Of a stretch of DNA of 39,599 bases, positions 15,794 to 24,628 are shown piece by piece. Source of the stretch: Pseudomonadota bacterium. Lineage in GTDB: Bacteria; Pseudomonadota; Alphaproteobacteria; Rhizobiales; Beijerinckiaceae. The position numbers were made by a program, and so were the translations under genes. The stretch's first letter is position 1. Every line of letters begins with the position of its first letter. The notes under the pieces were generated by a model that was not told the DNA's origin, did not search any database, and saw only the letters and a list, made by a program, of their open reading frames with translations. The stretch lies in NCBI GenBank assembly GCA_023450615.1, contig JAEXGT010000071.1, positions 1 through 39,599 on the forward strand. Reading direction: 5' to 3'.

Positions 15794-16446
15794 AGGGCAC
15801 CCCGTTCGCTCAGCAGCCTCGCGATCTCCGCGCGCAGCTCGGGGATGCCATGGCCCGAACGGCTCGATGTGTGCAGGATTTCAGGGAATGCCGCCGCGCG
15901 CTTGGCAATCTTCTGCTGCGTATCGGCGATGCACTTCTCCAGCTCGCCTTTCTTGAGCTCGTCGGCCTTGGTCAGGACGATCTGGTAGGAAACGGCGGCG
16001 GTGCCCAGGGTTTCGAAAACGCCTTCGTCCACCGGCTTGATGCCGTGGCGCGCGTCGATCAGCACATAGACGCGGGCAAGGCTCGCGCGGCCGCGCAGGT
16101 AATCGTGGATCAGCTGCGTCCAGGCGTGCACCTTCTCCTTGTCCACGGCGGCGTAGCCGTAGCCCGGCATGTCCACCAGGTTGAAGCGGTTGCCGATATT
16201 GAAGAAGTTGAGCTGCTGCGTGCGGCCCGGCGTATGCGAAGTGCGGGCCAGCGTGTTGCGCCCCGTGAGCGCGTTCACGAGGCTGGACTTGCCCACGTTC
16301 GAGCGCCCGGCAAAGGCGATCTCCACCTTCTCCATGGGGGGCAGGTTCTTCAGGGAGTTCGCTGCCCAGATGAAATCCGCTTCGCCCGCAAAGAGCTTGC
16401 GGCCGATTTCAAGGAAAGGGTCGATGTCGGATGCTGTATCGGTCAT
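15790..16446 (-). CDS. engB: Ribosome biogenesis GTP-binding protein EngB/YihA
   Basis: EngB/YihA is an essential GTPase needed for assembly of the large ribosomal subunit. The 218-residue protein shows G1 (AGRSNVGKSSLVNAL), the G2 threonine region (SHTPGRTQQLNFF), G3 (DMPGYGYA) and G4 (LTKADEL). It heads the run engB-DUF423-argB. In many alphaproteobacteria yidC precedes engB and argB; here the yidC operon lies about 2.5 kb away, with nudK and a CHAD gene in between. Confidence 0.96.
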   Translation of the reverse strand: MTDTASDIDPFLEIGRKLFAGEADFIWAANSLKNLPPMEKVEIAFAGRSNVGKSSLVNALTGRNTLARTSHTPGRTQQLNFFNIGNRFNLVDMPGYGYAAVDKEKVHAWTQLIHDYLRGRASLARVYVLIDARHGIKPVDEGVFETLGTAAVSYQIVLTKADELKKGELEKCIADTQQKIAKRAAAFPEILHTSSRSGHGIPELRAEIARLLSERGAL

Positions 16447-16589
16447 GGCTCCTTATACCGCCTCGGTGAGGAAAGGCGACCCCCTCAGGCCATAGGGGCG
16501 CTGTCCTTCAGAATTGCATGGCCCTTCTACAAAACCGTGGGAGTGCATTCGATCCCTGTTGCGTCACTTTCGGCGCAGACGAAGCAGAG

Positions 16590-17183
16590 ATGACCGGCCC
16601 CGACATGAGCAATGACCCCATCCATATCCGAACCGTCGAGGTGCTCTCGGACGATTGGGCCGTCCTGAAGAGAGTGACCTTCGATTACCGGCGCCGGGAC
16701 GGAACCCTGGAGAGGCAGGTTCGGCAGACCTATGACCGGGGCCATGGCGCGGTGATCCTCCCCTATGATCCCGATCGCGGCACCGTCCTGCTGGTGCGCC
16801 AGTTCAGGCTCCCGGCCTATGTGACGGGCCATCCCGAGCCGCTGATCGAGGCCTGCGCCGGGCTTCTGGACAAGGACGATCCGGAGACCTGCATCCGTCG
16901 TGAGGCCGAGGAGGAACTCGGCTACCGGCTTCGGGAGACGAGCCAGGTCTTTCACGCCTATATGAGCCCGGGCAGCGTGACCGAACGGCTGATGTTCTTC
17001 GTCGCGCGCTATTCGCCCGCCGACCGCATCGGCCAGGGAGGAGGGGATGCGCATGAAGGCGAGGACATCGAAGTGCTCGAACTCACCCTCGACGAAGCTC
17101 TGGACATGGTCGATGGAGGCCTCATCATCGACGGCAAGACGATCATGCTGCTTCAGCACATCAAGCTCAAAGGGCTCATGTAG
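16590..17183 (+). CDS. nudK: GDP-mannose pyrophosphatase, NUDIX family
   Basis: This NUDIX hydrolase of about 197 residues is very like NudK, which hydrolyses GDP-mannose to GMP and mannose-1-phosphate. The NUDIX helix is present as REAEEELGY within an AGLLDKD...CIRREAEEELGY stretch. The first Gly and Glu of the standard box are replaced as in known NudK proteins. YMSPGSVTE, EDIEVLEL and IIDGKTIMLLQH are also family features. The frame is open back to 16518. I prefer ATG 16590 (AGCAGAG ahead); ATG 16605 is also possible. It is transcribed away from engB and converges with the CYTH-CHAD gene. Confidence 0.88.
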   Translation: MTGPDMSNDPIHIRTVEVLSDDWAVLKRVTFDYRRRDGTLERQVRQTYDRGHGAVILPYDPDRGTVLLVRQFRLPAYVTGHPEPLIEACAGLLDKDDPETCIRREAEEELGYRLRETSQVFHAYMSPGSVTERLMFFVARYSPADRIGQGGGDAHEGEDIEVLELTLDEALDMVDGGLIIDGKTIMLLQHIKLKGLM

Positions 17184-17275
17184 ACCTGAGTCGGCGAGCA
17201 GCGGTCATGAACTCTAATCGGCGCTGGAGCCGGATTGTTCGAGGTACCTGAGGCATTCCAAAGGTTTTGGTCGCA

Positions 17276-18817
17276 TCAAAGCCAGAAGGAGTTGATGTTG
17301 GACAGGGATTTCACAGCCGATTTGCTCTTGTCGAGAAGCTTCTCGCGCCGCCGCTCTGCCCGTTTGGGCGAGGTTTCGACAAGCGAAGGGGCGAGGGAGC
17401 CGCTCACCGACAGATCGTGCAATTCTCCAAGCATCTCCTGAAGTTCCTCCAAAACGCTGGCGAGATTCTTGCGGCGCTTCTGCGCCTTTGCCTTAGGAAA
17501 CAAAGAGCCGAAGAACTCGGTGCCATAGCGCAGCTTTTTGATCCGGATCCTGAGTTCGTGACGTTCCTCTTCACTGCGTTCCCGCAGGCGTTTTCCGCTT
17601 TTGCGGATGCTCTTGAAACGACGCGACATCTCATCTGCAGCAAAATCCCGCGCCGGTCGCTCGCGGGCTTGCTTTTGTTTCTTTGTATCGGTTGTCGCCC
17701 AGGTTCCTGCCTCGATCCAGGCAGCAGCCTTGAGGCTGGTCTCCATGAAACGGCGGGATTCGAGGGTTTCCAGCAATTCGCGATAAGCCTCGCCCCGGCC
17801 TCGCTCGACCTTGATGACCTGCGAAGTGTCGTATTCGGCCTTAGAGGAACGGATACGCTCCAAGAGAACATCGAAATCCCGGACCTTCCCCATGGCTTGC
17901 CCGGCCCAGAGCAGTTCGCTCTTCATCTCAGCGCTCTCAGGATCGGTCAGCAATTGCTTTCCAAATAAAGAAAGGGCTGACCGCAAACGACGCAGGCCCA
18001 CACGCATCTGGTGCAGGACTATTGGATCCTGCGTCTGTCGCACGAGGGCTTCATTGTGCAGCATCTGGGACAGGCAGGAGCGCGCGATGATCTGAAAGGC
18101 CTCGGCGCAGGTGGCGTTCTCCGGGAGCTCGATCGGTTTTGCGCGGGAGGGCTGGAGAGATGCCGTATCGAGAAGGCGATAGCCCCGCGCGGACTTGGCC
18201 AATACCGAGAGGCGAAATGGGGCGGCTTCGCTTAAACGACGGGCGAACGCGAAGAGGGTAGCAGGATTTCCCTCCTTAAGCTCCAGCTCAACCTCCGAAA
18301 AGGTAACCTCTTGATGCGCGCCTGAGATCTTGGCTTGGTCGAGCGAGGCTTCGATCAAGGAGCCGTTGAAATCGGCCTCGAAGGCCTTCCGATCCGTGTC
18401 GATTGTGAAGACAGGGACGATGCTCTTCCGTGTGGCCTCATCCGAGACAAGCGATGCAAGAGGCGTCTTGGCCGCCACGGACAGGTCGAGCTGGCCATCG
18501 ACAGAGGTCTCCCACTCGCCGCGATCCATGACCAGACTGCCATGCGGCCCTTCGGCCTTGATGGTCTGGATGGCGCTGCCGTTTTTATGGCGAATGCGCA
18601 GGCTGAGGCCCTCGCGACGTAGGGCATGATCCGCGGTGTCGAAGTAGATCGCATGCAGCTGTCCGCTCTGGCCGGGCAGGGGAGTAAGGCCGGACAAAGC
18701 CGGATGGACGAGAAGATCGTCGACGGTGCCGGAGGCGAGTTCGAGTTTGAGCTCGATTTCCCGAGGTGGGAGATCGGATTGGGATCTCTGCATCAGCCGA
18801 TTTTCGGGGGCATTCAT
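17276..18817 (-). CDS. CYTH and CHAD domain-containing protein
   Basis: This 513-residue protein is a fusion of two phosphate-related domains. The N-terminal CYTH domain (about 19-210) has the signature E20-I-E22-L-K24, typical of inorganic triphosphatases/adenylate-cyclase-like tunnel enzymes. It also has conserved charged strands such as YFDTADHAL and LSLRIRHKN. The C-terminal CHAD domain (about 225-500) is helical and rich in His/Arg/Lys, with VLHQMRVGLRRLRSAL and ELRIRIKKLRYGTEFF. CHAD domains bind polyphosphate. The pair suggests a polyphosphate- or triphosphate-handling protein. The exact reaction is not determined. It lies downstream of a terminator that ends the yidC operon. Confidence 0.93.
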   Translation of the reverse strand: MNAPENRLMQRSQSDLPPREIELKLELASGTVDDLLVHPALSGLTPLPGQSGQLHAIYFDTADHALRREGLSLRIRHKNGSAIQTIKAEGPHGSLVMDRGEWETSVDGQLDLSVAAKTPLASLVSDEATRKSIVPVFTIDTDRKAFEADFNGSLIEASLDQAKISGAHQEVTFSEVELELKEGNPATLFAFARRLSEAAPFRLSVLAKSARGYRLLDTASLQPSRAKPIELPENATCAEAFQIIARSCLSQMLHNEALVRQTQDPIVLHQMRVGLRRLRSALSLFGKQLLTDPESAEMKSELLWAGQAMGKVRDFDVLLERIRSSKAEYDTSQVIKVERGRGEAYRELLETLESRRFMETSLKAAAWIEAGTWATTDTKKQKQARERPARDFAADEMSRRFKSIRKSGKRLRERSEEERHELRIRIKKLRYGTEFFGSLFPKAKAQKRRKNLASVLEELQEMLGELHDLSVSGSLAPSLVETSPKRAERRREKLLDKSKSAVKSLSNINSFWL

Positions 18818-18891
18818 GACCTGTCACCGTTCTCCTCTCAGCTTGGTCATATAGAGGCGGAGCAGCAGGAGAAAATCGTGACAGGCGTCAG

Positions 18892-18923
18892 AAATGAAAA
18901 TCCCCGGGACGAGGCCCGGGGAT
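18892..18923 (-). terminator. Intrinsic terminator of the rpmH-rnpA-yidC operon
   Basis: A nine-pair perfect stem (ATCCCCGGG at 18900-18908 with CCCGGGGAT at 18915-18923) has a six-base loop. Read on the minus strand it is followed by TTTTCATTT, so it terminates transcription coming from yidC, 24 bases past its stop. It also separates that operon from the CYTH-CHAD gene on the same strand. Confidence 0.85.
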
Positions 18924-18946
18924 CATCATTCTAACGGTTGCCCGCC

Positions 18947-20803
18947 TCAGCCTTTGGCTGGGCTGGTCTTGCGGCTGAAGGTCTTGCGCAGGTTTTCCCA
19001 CAGCTCGATCTTCACGCCGTTGCGCTTCATGATGAAGCCTTGCTGCGTGACCGAGAGAAGGTTGTTCCAGGCCCAGTAGATCACGAGACCGGCGGGGAAC
19101 GAGCCCAGCATGAAGGTGAAGATCACTGGCATCCAGGCGAAGACCTGCTTCTGCACCGGGTCCGGCGGCTCCGGGTTCATCTTCATCTGCAGCCACATGG
19201 TGATGCCCATGAGGATCGGCCATACGCCGAGCATCAGGAAGGAGCCGATCACCGGCACTGCGCCCGGGTTGTAGGGCAGCAGGCCGAAGAGGTTGAAGAT
19301 GGAGGTCGGATCGGGCGCCGCGAGGTCGCGGATCCAGCCGAAGAACGGCGCATGGCGCATTTCGATGGTGACGAAGAGCACCTTATAGAGCGCGAAGAAC
19401 ACCGGGATCTGGATCAGCACGGGCCAGCAACCGGCGACCGGATTGATCTTCTCCTTCTTGTAGAGCTCCATCAGCGCCTGCTGCTGCTTCATCTTGTCGT
19501 CGGCATAGCGCTCGCGGATCGAGGCCATCTCCGGCTGCACCGCCTTCATCTTCGCCATGGAGGCGTAGGACTTGTTGGCGAGCGGGAAGAACAGGATCTT
19601 CAGCAGCACCGTCACGATCAGGATCGCGACGCCGAAATTGCCGACGAGGTGATAGAAGAAGTCCAGCACCTTAAAGAGCGGCTTGGTGATAAAGTAGAAC
19701 CAGCCCCAATCGATCATGAGATCGAAGTTCTTGATGCCGAGCTTGTCCTGATAGTTGTCGATGGTCGCCGTTTCCTTGGCGCCCGCGAAAAGGCGCTGCG
19801 TGGCCTCGGCGGTGCCGCCCGGCTGAATCGTCTGCGCCGCGCCCTGCATGAAGGCATTGTACGTGCGGCCCGACTGACTCAGCTGCGAGGTGAAGGCACC
19901 CTGATAGGTCACACTCTGATCGGGGATGACGGTCGCCGCCCAGTACTTGTCGGTGATGCCGAGGAAGCCGCCTTCCACGTTGTCCCAGGTCTTCTGGGAC
20001 ACGGTTGTACCGGCAACCGGGGTTTCCTTGTCCAGGGTCTCGTACTTGATCTCCTGAAGGCCATCCGCGCCCAGAACGCCGATCAAGCCTTCGTGGAGCA
20101 CGTAATAGCCGAGCGTGGCCGGCTTGCCGTGGCGGGTGACCAAGCCATAGGGCTGCAGGGCGACCGGCGCGGAACCGCGGTTCTCGACCGAGCTCTTGAC
20201 CGTGAACATGAACTTGTCGTCCACCGAGATCGTGCGGCGGAAGATCAGGCCCTGGCCGTTGTCCCAGGTCAGGGTCACCGGGGTCGAGGGGGTCAGCCGG
20301 TCCCCGTCGGCGGTCCATTCGGTATTGGCGTTCGGCAGGTTGCCTGCTTGCGCGCCCACCCAGCCGAAATCGGCGTAATAGGGGGTCTGCGTGCCTGCCG
20401 GGGAAAGCAGGATAATGTTGGGGCTGTTGGGGTTGACCGTCTCGCGATAGTTCTTCAGCGCGACGTCGTCGATGCGGCCGCCGCGAAGGTTGAGCGAGCC
20501 CTTGATGGACGGGGTATCGATGGCCACGCGCTTGCTGTTCGCAAGTGCAGCCTCACGCGAGAGGACCACGGGACCCGCCGGAGTGCTCGGCAGCGTTCCC
20601 GGCACCGTGGGCGCGGCCCCGCCGGCCTGGCTCGGGCTTGCGGGCGTGTTCGGGGCGTTGGGATTGACCTGCGTGGATTGCTGCTGCTGGGCAGCCTGAC
20701 GCTGTCTTTCCGCCTCGGGGGCAGCAAAGAAGTATTGCCAGCCCAGCAGAATCGCCAGCGACAGGGCGATGGCGAGAATCAGGTTTTTGTTATCATCACG
20801 CAT
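18947..20803 (-). CDS. yidC: Membrane protein insertase YidC
   Basis: YidC inserts and folds inner-membrane proteins, alone or with SecYEG. The 618-residue protein is of the long Gram-negative type. It has an N-terminal membrane anchor (about residues 7-25), an Ala/Gln/Pro-rich linker (30-75), a large periplasmic P1 domain (about 75-365), then the conserved 60KD-IMP core (from about 375). The core has GNFGVAILIVTVLLKILFFP, the hydrophilic groove Arg region (SIRERYADDKMKQQQALMEL), GCWPVLIQIPVFFALYK and the last spans. The C-terminus is Lys/Arg-rich for ribosome contact. Its start overlaps the rnpA stop by eight bases. No yidD lies between them, unlike many bacteria. Confidence 0.97.
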   Translation of the reverse strand: MRDDNKNLILAIALSLAILLGWQYFFAAPEAERQRQAAQQQQSTQVNPNAPNTPASPSQAGGAAPTVPGTLPSTPAGPVVLSREAALANSKRVAIDTPSIKGSLNLRGGRIDDVALKNYRETVNPNSPNIILLSPAGTQTPYYADFGWVGAQAGNLPNANTEWTADGDRLTPSTPVTLTWDNGQGLIFRRTISVDDKFMFTVKSSVENRGSAPVALQPYGLVTRHGKPATLGYYVLHEGLIGVLGADGLQEIKYETLDKETPVAGTTVSQKTWDNVEGGFLGITDKYWAATVIPDQSVTYQGAFTSQLSQSGRTYNAFMQGAAQTIQPGGTAEATQRLFAGAKETATIDNYQDKLGIKNFDLMIDWGWFYFITKPLFKVLDFFYHLVGNFGVAILIVTVLLKILFFPLANKSYASMAKMKAVQPEMASIRERYADDKMKQQQALMELYKKEKINPVAGCWPVLIQIPVFFALYKVLFVTIEMRHAPFFGWIRDLAAPDPTSIFNLFGLLPYNPGAVPVIGSFLMLGVWPILMGITMWLQMKMNPEPPDPVQKQVFAWMPVIFTFMLGSFPAGLVIYWAWNNLLSVTQQGFIMKRNGVKIELWENLRKTFSRKTSPAKG

Positions 20804-21245
20804 GGGAATGTCCGCGACGCTCGCCTTTTGAGGGAGGTGAGGAGGGGAGGGTACGATCTGGGAGGTGGGCGCTTTTCGGCTTGGTTACAACCCGCAGGGC
20901 GCGCCGGAGATCGTCGATGAGCACGTCGTAATCCACCGTCAGAATGTCGCGCCGTCCGATGATGACGACGTCCGCATTGATGGTTGCGTAGTCCTGTCCT
21001 GCCGCAGGAACGGCAGCCCGGAGCCGACGCTTGATCCGATTGCGCTCGGTGGCATGGCCCACCCGTTTCGTAACGGTCAGGCCGACCCGAAGGCCGCTTG
21101 CCGAGCTGTCGGGATCGGTATTGTCGCGCAGGCGGGCCTGCACCGTCATCCGCTCGGTATGAAAGCGGCGGCCGGAGGCCGCCCCGACGAAGTCAGGTGT
21201 TTTCGTCAGACGCCCGCTGGTCAAATCTGCGCGAGGGTCGCGCAT
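20796..21245 (-). CDS. rnpA: Ribonuclease P protein component
   Basis: RnpA is the protein subunit of RNase P, which with the RNA subunit matures the 5' ends of tRNAs. The 149-residue protein has the family start after a short extension (RLTKTPDFVGAASGRRFHTER), the VGLTVTKRVGHATERNRIKRRLR core containing the RNR basic motif, and a basic, Ser/Pro-rich tail beyond the usual end. An AAGGAC site precedes the ATG. It lies 19 bases after rpmH, the nearly universal order. Confidence 0.95.
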   Translation of the reverse strand: MRDPRADLTSGRLTKTPDFVGAASGRRFHTERMTVQARLRDNTDPDSSASGLRVGLTVTKRVGHATERNRIKRRLRAAVPAAGQDYATINADVVIIGRRDILTVDYDVLIDDLRRALRVVTKPKSAHLPDRTLPSSPPSKGERRGHSHA

Positions 21246-21264
21246 CGGGGGTCCTTAAGGCCGC

Positions 21265-21399
21265 TTACGCCGAAAGGCGCTTGCGGCCATGGGCGCGGCG
21301 AGCAGCAATGACCTTACGGCCGCCCTTGGTCGCCATGCGCGCACGGAAGCCGTGGCGGCGCTTGCGAACCAGCTTGCTCGGTTGATACGTCCTCTTCAC
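21265..21399 (-). CDS. rpmH: 50S ribosomal protein L34 (GTG start)
   Basis: This is ribosomal protein L34, 44 residues. It is translated from the minus strand as a start-K-R-T-Y-Q-P-S-K-L opening, then VRKRRHGFRARMATKGG and KVIAARRAHGRKRLSA, matching the family end to end. The initiation codon is GTG (21397-21399 on the plus strand reads CAC), with a GGAGA site seven bases ahead. An ATG seven bases upstream is out of frame. It is the first gene of rpmH-rnpA-yidC. Confidence 0.96.
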   Translation of the reverse strand: MKRTYQPSKLVRKRRHGFRARMATKGGRKVIAARRAHGRKRLSA

Positions 21400-21645
21400 G
21401 GCACATCTCCGGTCGAATGGGGCAGCGGTGCTCGAAGGCTCGCGCCCGTCTGGTTAGGAAGGGGTTTCCCCCGAAACTGTCTCGAAAAAACGATCAGCGC
21501 CCCAGAAGAGCGCTGTCAGCTTGCGGGCTTATGAAGGAAGAGAGTGGCAAAGTCAACGCCGCTCTGGCCTTTATGCGGCAATCCGACGGCTTGGGGCCGC
21601 GCCACGGGATCTCGAGAGGAACTTTGGCCGGCCGGGTTGTTATAC

Positions 21646-22467
21646 ATGAGCCTATCACCGGGGGAAGGCTTGGCGGACAAGAGCGATCAGCCTGGGGCAG
21701 AACCGGCCCAGTGCGCAGTCTGGAGGTATCTCCCTCTCGCAATCCTGCTGCTTGCCCTTGGGGCGATCTTCGCCACGGGGCTTCATCGCAAGCTCAGCTT
21801 CGAGGCTTTCCTCCACTATCAGAATCAGCTGCGGGATACGGTGGGCGAACATCGTTTGGCCGCGCTGGGAGCTTACATGCTGGTCTATGTGGCCGCCGTC
21901 ACCCTGTCCCTCCCGGTCTCGGCCTTTCTCACCACCATCGGAGGTTACCTCTTCGACTGGCCTTGGGCGATTGCGGCGTCCTCCATGGCAGCGACCCTCG
22001 GGGCCACGAACATCTTCCTCATCGCGCGCACCTCCCTGGGAGAGCCGCTCCTGAGACGGGCGGGGCCCCGGATCCAGGGCCTGGCGGCAGGCTTCCGGAA
22101 ACAGGCATTTTCCTATCTTCTGTTCCTGCGGCTTTTGCCGGTCATGCCGTTTTGGCTGACCAATCTGGCCGCAGCCTTCTTCGGTATCCCGTTAAGAACC
22201 TATGTTCCTGCGACCTTTCTGGGCATGGTTCCGATCTGTTTCGCCTTCGCCTTCGCGGGCTCAGGCCTCGATGAGGTCATTGCCGGCCACGAGGAAGCCC
22301 GGCGGCAATGCCTGGATGCGGGCCGGCCGGATTGCGCCCTGCCGTTCGACGTGGGAAGCCTGCTGACGCCGGAACTCATGATCGCGCTTTCGTCCCTCGG
22401 CATTCTGGCCCTGGCGCCCATTGCGCTCAGATATTGGAAGAGCAGGCGCAGCCGAGAGGGTGGGTAA
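21646..22467 (+). CDS. TVP38/TMEM64 (DedA/VTT-type) membrane protein
   Basis: This membrane protein of about 273 residues belongs to the TVP38/TMEM64 family (SNARE-associated/VTT domain), related to DedA proteins. Family members affect membrane homeostasis and lipid or ion transport. Hydrophobic spans are seen near residues 28-48, 75-100, 103-125, 160-185, 190-215 and 245-262. The VTT core is visible in FLTTIGGYLFDWPWAI, GATNIFLIARTSLG, the FLRLLPVMPFWLTNLAAAFFGIPLRTY block and ATFLGMVP. The start is uncertain: ATG 21646 is used, but no good ribosome-binding site is seen. A TTG a few codons later follows a GGGGAAGG stretch. It is upstream of, and perhaps co-transcribed with, a sensor kinase. 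Confidence 0.85.
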   Translation: MSLSPGEGLADKSDQPGAEPAQCAVWRYLPLAILLLALGAIFATGLHRKLSFEAFLHYQNQLRDTVGEHRLAALGAYMLVYVAAVTLSLPVSAFLTTIGGYLFDWPWAIAASSMAATLGATNIFLIARTSLGEPLLRRAGPRIQGLAAGFRKQAFSYLLFLRLLPVMPFWLTNLAAAFFGIPLRTYVPATFLGMVPICFAFAFAGSGLDEVIAGHEEARRQCLDAGRPDCALPFDVGSLLTPELMIALSSLGILALAPIALRYWKSRRSREGG

Positions 22468-22626
22468 GAGGATTCCAGGTTTCGGAACTCGCCCGCTTGG
22501 TCTATCCCTACTTCACTTTCTCCGAGGTGACGAAGTGCATGGCGGTGGAGTTTCTGAGCCTTCGGCCCAGAATCTGAAGGTGCGGCGAGGGACCGGTCTT
22601 TGCTTCGCCGCTTGAGGTAGGCGTGC

Positions 22627-24066
22627 ATGGGTGTCGAGCAGGCGCATTCACTGACGTGGCGGATCCTGAGCCAGTTTGGGCTTTCGGCGCGCCTGCTGCT
22701 GTTGACCGTTCTCTTCGTCATGATCGCGGAGGTGCTGATTTATGTGCCCTCCATCGCCAATTTCCGCCAAACTTGGCTGAATGACCGCCTTGCAGCGGCG
22801 CAGATCGCCGCCATGGTGCTGGATGCCGCCCCCGAGGAAAGTCTGCCGGAGGAGCTGGAGCTTCGACTCTTGCAGGGGGTTGGGGCTCAGGCCATCGCCA
22901 TTCGTGGAGGCGGGCGCCGGAGCCTTCTCGCCGTCAACGACGCACCGCCGGAAGTGGGCAAAAGCGTTGACCTGCGGGATGCGAAATGGATCGATCTGGT
23001 CAGAGATGCCTTCGACGTGCTGTTCAATCCGACCGACAAGCCGATTCGGGTGATCGGCCATGGCATGGGCGTCGATTTCGTCGAAATCATTCTCGATCAG
23101 CGTCCCCTGCGAAACGCCATGCTCGAGTTCTCGCGCAATATCCTGCTGCTGTCCCTTTTCATCTCCATCATCACGGCGAGCCTCGTCTATCTCACCCTGC
23201 AATGGGTCATTGTGAGGCCCGTCAGGCGCCTGACCGGGAATATCGCGGAGTTTTCGGGCAATCCGGAGGATGCCTCCCGCGTCATCCAGCCGACCGACAG
23301 GGCTGATGAGATCGGTCTTGCCGAACAAGCCCTGGCCCGCATGGAGACGACTCTGGCGAACGAGCTGCGGCAGAAGCGGCGTCTGGCGCAGCTTGGCCTT
23401 GCCGTCAGCAAGATCAATCATGAGCTGCGCAACATGCTGACCACGGCTCAGCTTCTCACGGATCGCTTGGAGCGGGTGAACGACGAAACGGCGCAACGTG
23501 TTGCGCCACGCCTCGTCGCGACCCTCGACCGGGCCATCGCCTTCTGCGAAACGACGCTCGCTTATGGCCGGGCCACCGAGCCCTTGCCTCAGCGCCGGCT
23601 GATTCCGCTCGCTCCTTTGGTCGAGGAACTCTCGAATCTCACAGACCTGGCCCCGGAGGTCGGAATCGCTTTCAGAGCCCACGTGCCGGAAGATCTCATG
23701 GTCGACGCGGACAAGGACCAGCTCTCGCGGGTGCTCGTGAATCTCGTCCGCAACGCGGTGCAGGCCTTGAGCCAGACGGGAGCCTCCGAGGGCGAGCCGC
23801 GCATCGATGTCACCGCCCGCAGGGATGGGAACACGGTTACGATTCTCGTCGAGGATAACGGTCCAGGGATTCCTGATCGGCTAAAGGCCGATCTTTTCAC
23901 GCCGTTCCAGGGCTCCGCCCGCAAAGGCGGCACCGGCCTCGGGCTGACCATCGTAGCGGAACTGATTCAGCTTCACGGCGGCACGATCGGCCTCGACGAT
24001 GGCGACGGCCATACCTGTTTCCGGATCACCATCCCCGATCGGACGGCCGTTGAGGAGATAAATTGA
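22627..24066 (+). CDS. HAMP-domain sensor histidine kinase
   Basis: This is a two-component kinase of 479 residues. A first membrane span (about 20-40), a periplasmic loop of about 130 residues without a recognisable fold, and a second span (about 171-194) are followed by HAMP (195-250). A HisKA helix with His265 in KINHELRNMLTTAQ comes next, then an HATPase_c domain with N-box (NLVRNAVQAL), G1 (DNGPGIP) and G2 (KGGTGLGLTI). A GAGGTAGG site lies ahead of the ATG. No response regulator gene is adjacent, so it is an orphan here. It follows the TVP38 gene by 159 bases and precedes tRNA-Arg. Confidence 0.92.
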   Translation: MGVEQAHSLTWRILSQFGLSARLLLLTVLFVMIAEVLIYVPSIANFRQTWLNDRLAAAQIAAMVLDAAPEESLPEELELRLLQGVGAQAIAIRGGGRRSLLAVNDAPPEVGKSVDLRDAKWIDLVRDAFDVLFNPTDKPIRVIGHGMGVDFVEIILDQRPLRNAMLEFSRNILLLSLFISIITASLVYLTLQWVIVRPVRRLTGNIAEFSGNPEDASRVIQPTDRADEIGLAEQALARMETTLANELRQKRRLAQLGLAVSKINHELRNMLTTAQLLTDRLERVNDETAQRVAPRLVATLDRAIAFCETTLAYGRATEPLPQRRLIPLAPLVEELSNLTDLAPEVGIAFRAHVPEDLMVDADKDQLSRVLVNLVRNAVQALSQTGASEGEPRIDVTARRDGNTVTILVEDNGPGIPDRLKADLFTPFQGSARKGGTGLGLTIVAELIQLHGGTIGLDDGDGHTCFRITIPDRTAVEEIN

Positions 24067-24169
24067 GACTTGTGCAAAATCTCTTCGAAGGAGGCTTGCC
24101 AAGCGCGTCAGAACCCTTTAATCACGCCGCCACGGCTGATGTTGCTTCGCGCAACGACCTGCCGACCAA

Positions 24170-24246
24170 GCGCCCGTAGCTCAGCTGGATAGAGCACCAG
24201 ACTACGAATCTGGGGGTCAGAGGTTCGAATCCTTTCGGGCGCGCCA
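24170..24246 (+). tRNA. tRNA-Arg (anticodon ACG)
   Basis: This is a 77-base tRNA with an encoded CCA end. The acceptor arm GCGCCCG (24170-24176) pairs with CGGGCGC (24236-24242). The D arm GCTC-AGCTGGATA-GAGC, anticodon stem CCAGA/TCTGG with loop CTACGAA (anticodon ACG at 24204-24206), and T arm with GGTTCGAATCC are all present. The wobble A is normally deaminated to inosine by TadA, reading CGU/CGC/CGA. No integrase or attachment-site repeat was seen nearby. Confidence 0.97.
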
Positions 24247-24628
24247 TTTCTTCTCAAAGACATCCAGGTTGGTATCTTTCCGCATGAAGCGGAACGAGTG
24301 CGGTGAGATGCGCGGTGCCCTTGGCGCGCGCTATCGGCGCCTGGAAATTCTCATGAATGTCACCAGGACGGTTCGCTGGGACGCGGACAGCGAGATTGCG
24401 GCACCCATGCCTGCAACTCGCGGATCATGCCCGCTGGGCATGGAATCAAACATCCGCTCAGCCCTGGTCGCGCCTTCACGGGTGCAAGGCTCTCGTTTCC
24501 CGAGGTCGTGTACGACGCTGGGCGCAGAGAGGCTTTGAACTCCCCCTATTCGGATTGACGTTTCGCACTCCGGGCCGCACAAAATCGATATCCTTGCATC
24601 GAGCGACCGCAACATGGAGCTGGGCTGC
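24247..24628. other. Intergenic gap between tRNA-Arg and ribokinase gene
   Basis: About 380 bases hold no convincing gene. Open frames here lack ribosome-binding sites and overlap the ribokinase gene in the wrong phase or strand. A CATGCCC/GGGCATG inverted repeat (24427-24442) has no T-run. The right-hand end contains a possible promoter. Confidence 0.5.
24555..24585 (+). promoter_or_regulatory. Possible promoter of ribokinase gene
   Basis: A near-consensus -35 TTGACG (24555-24560) is followed by a weak CAAAAT -10-like hexamer (24580-24585) with a 19-base spacer, 44 bases ahead of the chosen start. The -35 is good, but the -10 and spacing are not, so this is tentative. Confidence 0.35.

Noticed and set aside
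18938..20920. 660-codon open frame on the plus strand opposite yidC
   Set aside because: Composition is Arg/His/Gly/Glu-rich, as expected for the complement of a high-GC gene. YidC on the minus strand has full family motifs.
21265..21645. Replication origin near rpmH
   Set aside because: The rpmH-rnpA locus is near oriC in some bacteria, but no DnaA boxes (TTATCCACA type) or dnaA gene were seen.
24170..24628. tRNA-Arg as an integration site of a mobile element
   Set aside because: No integrase, no direct repeat of the tRNA 3' end, and no foreign-looking genes follow.
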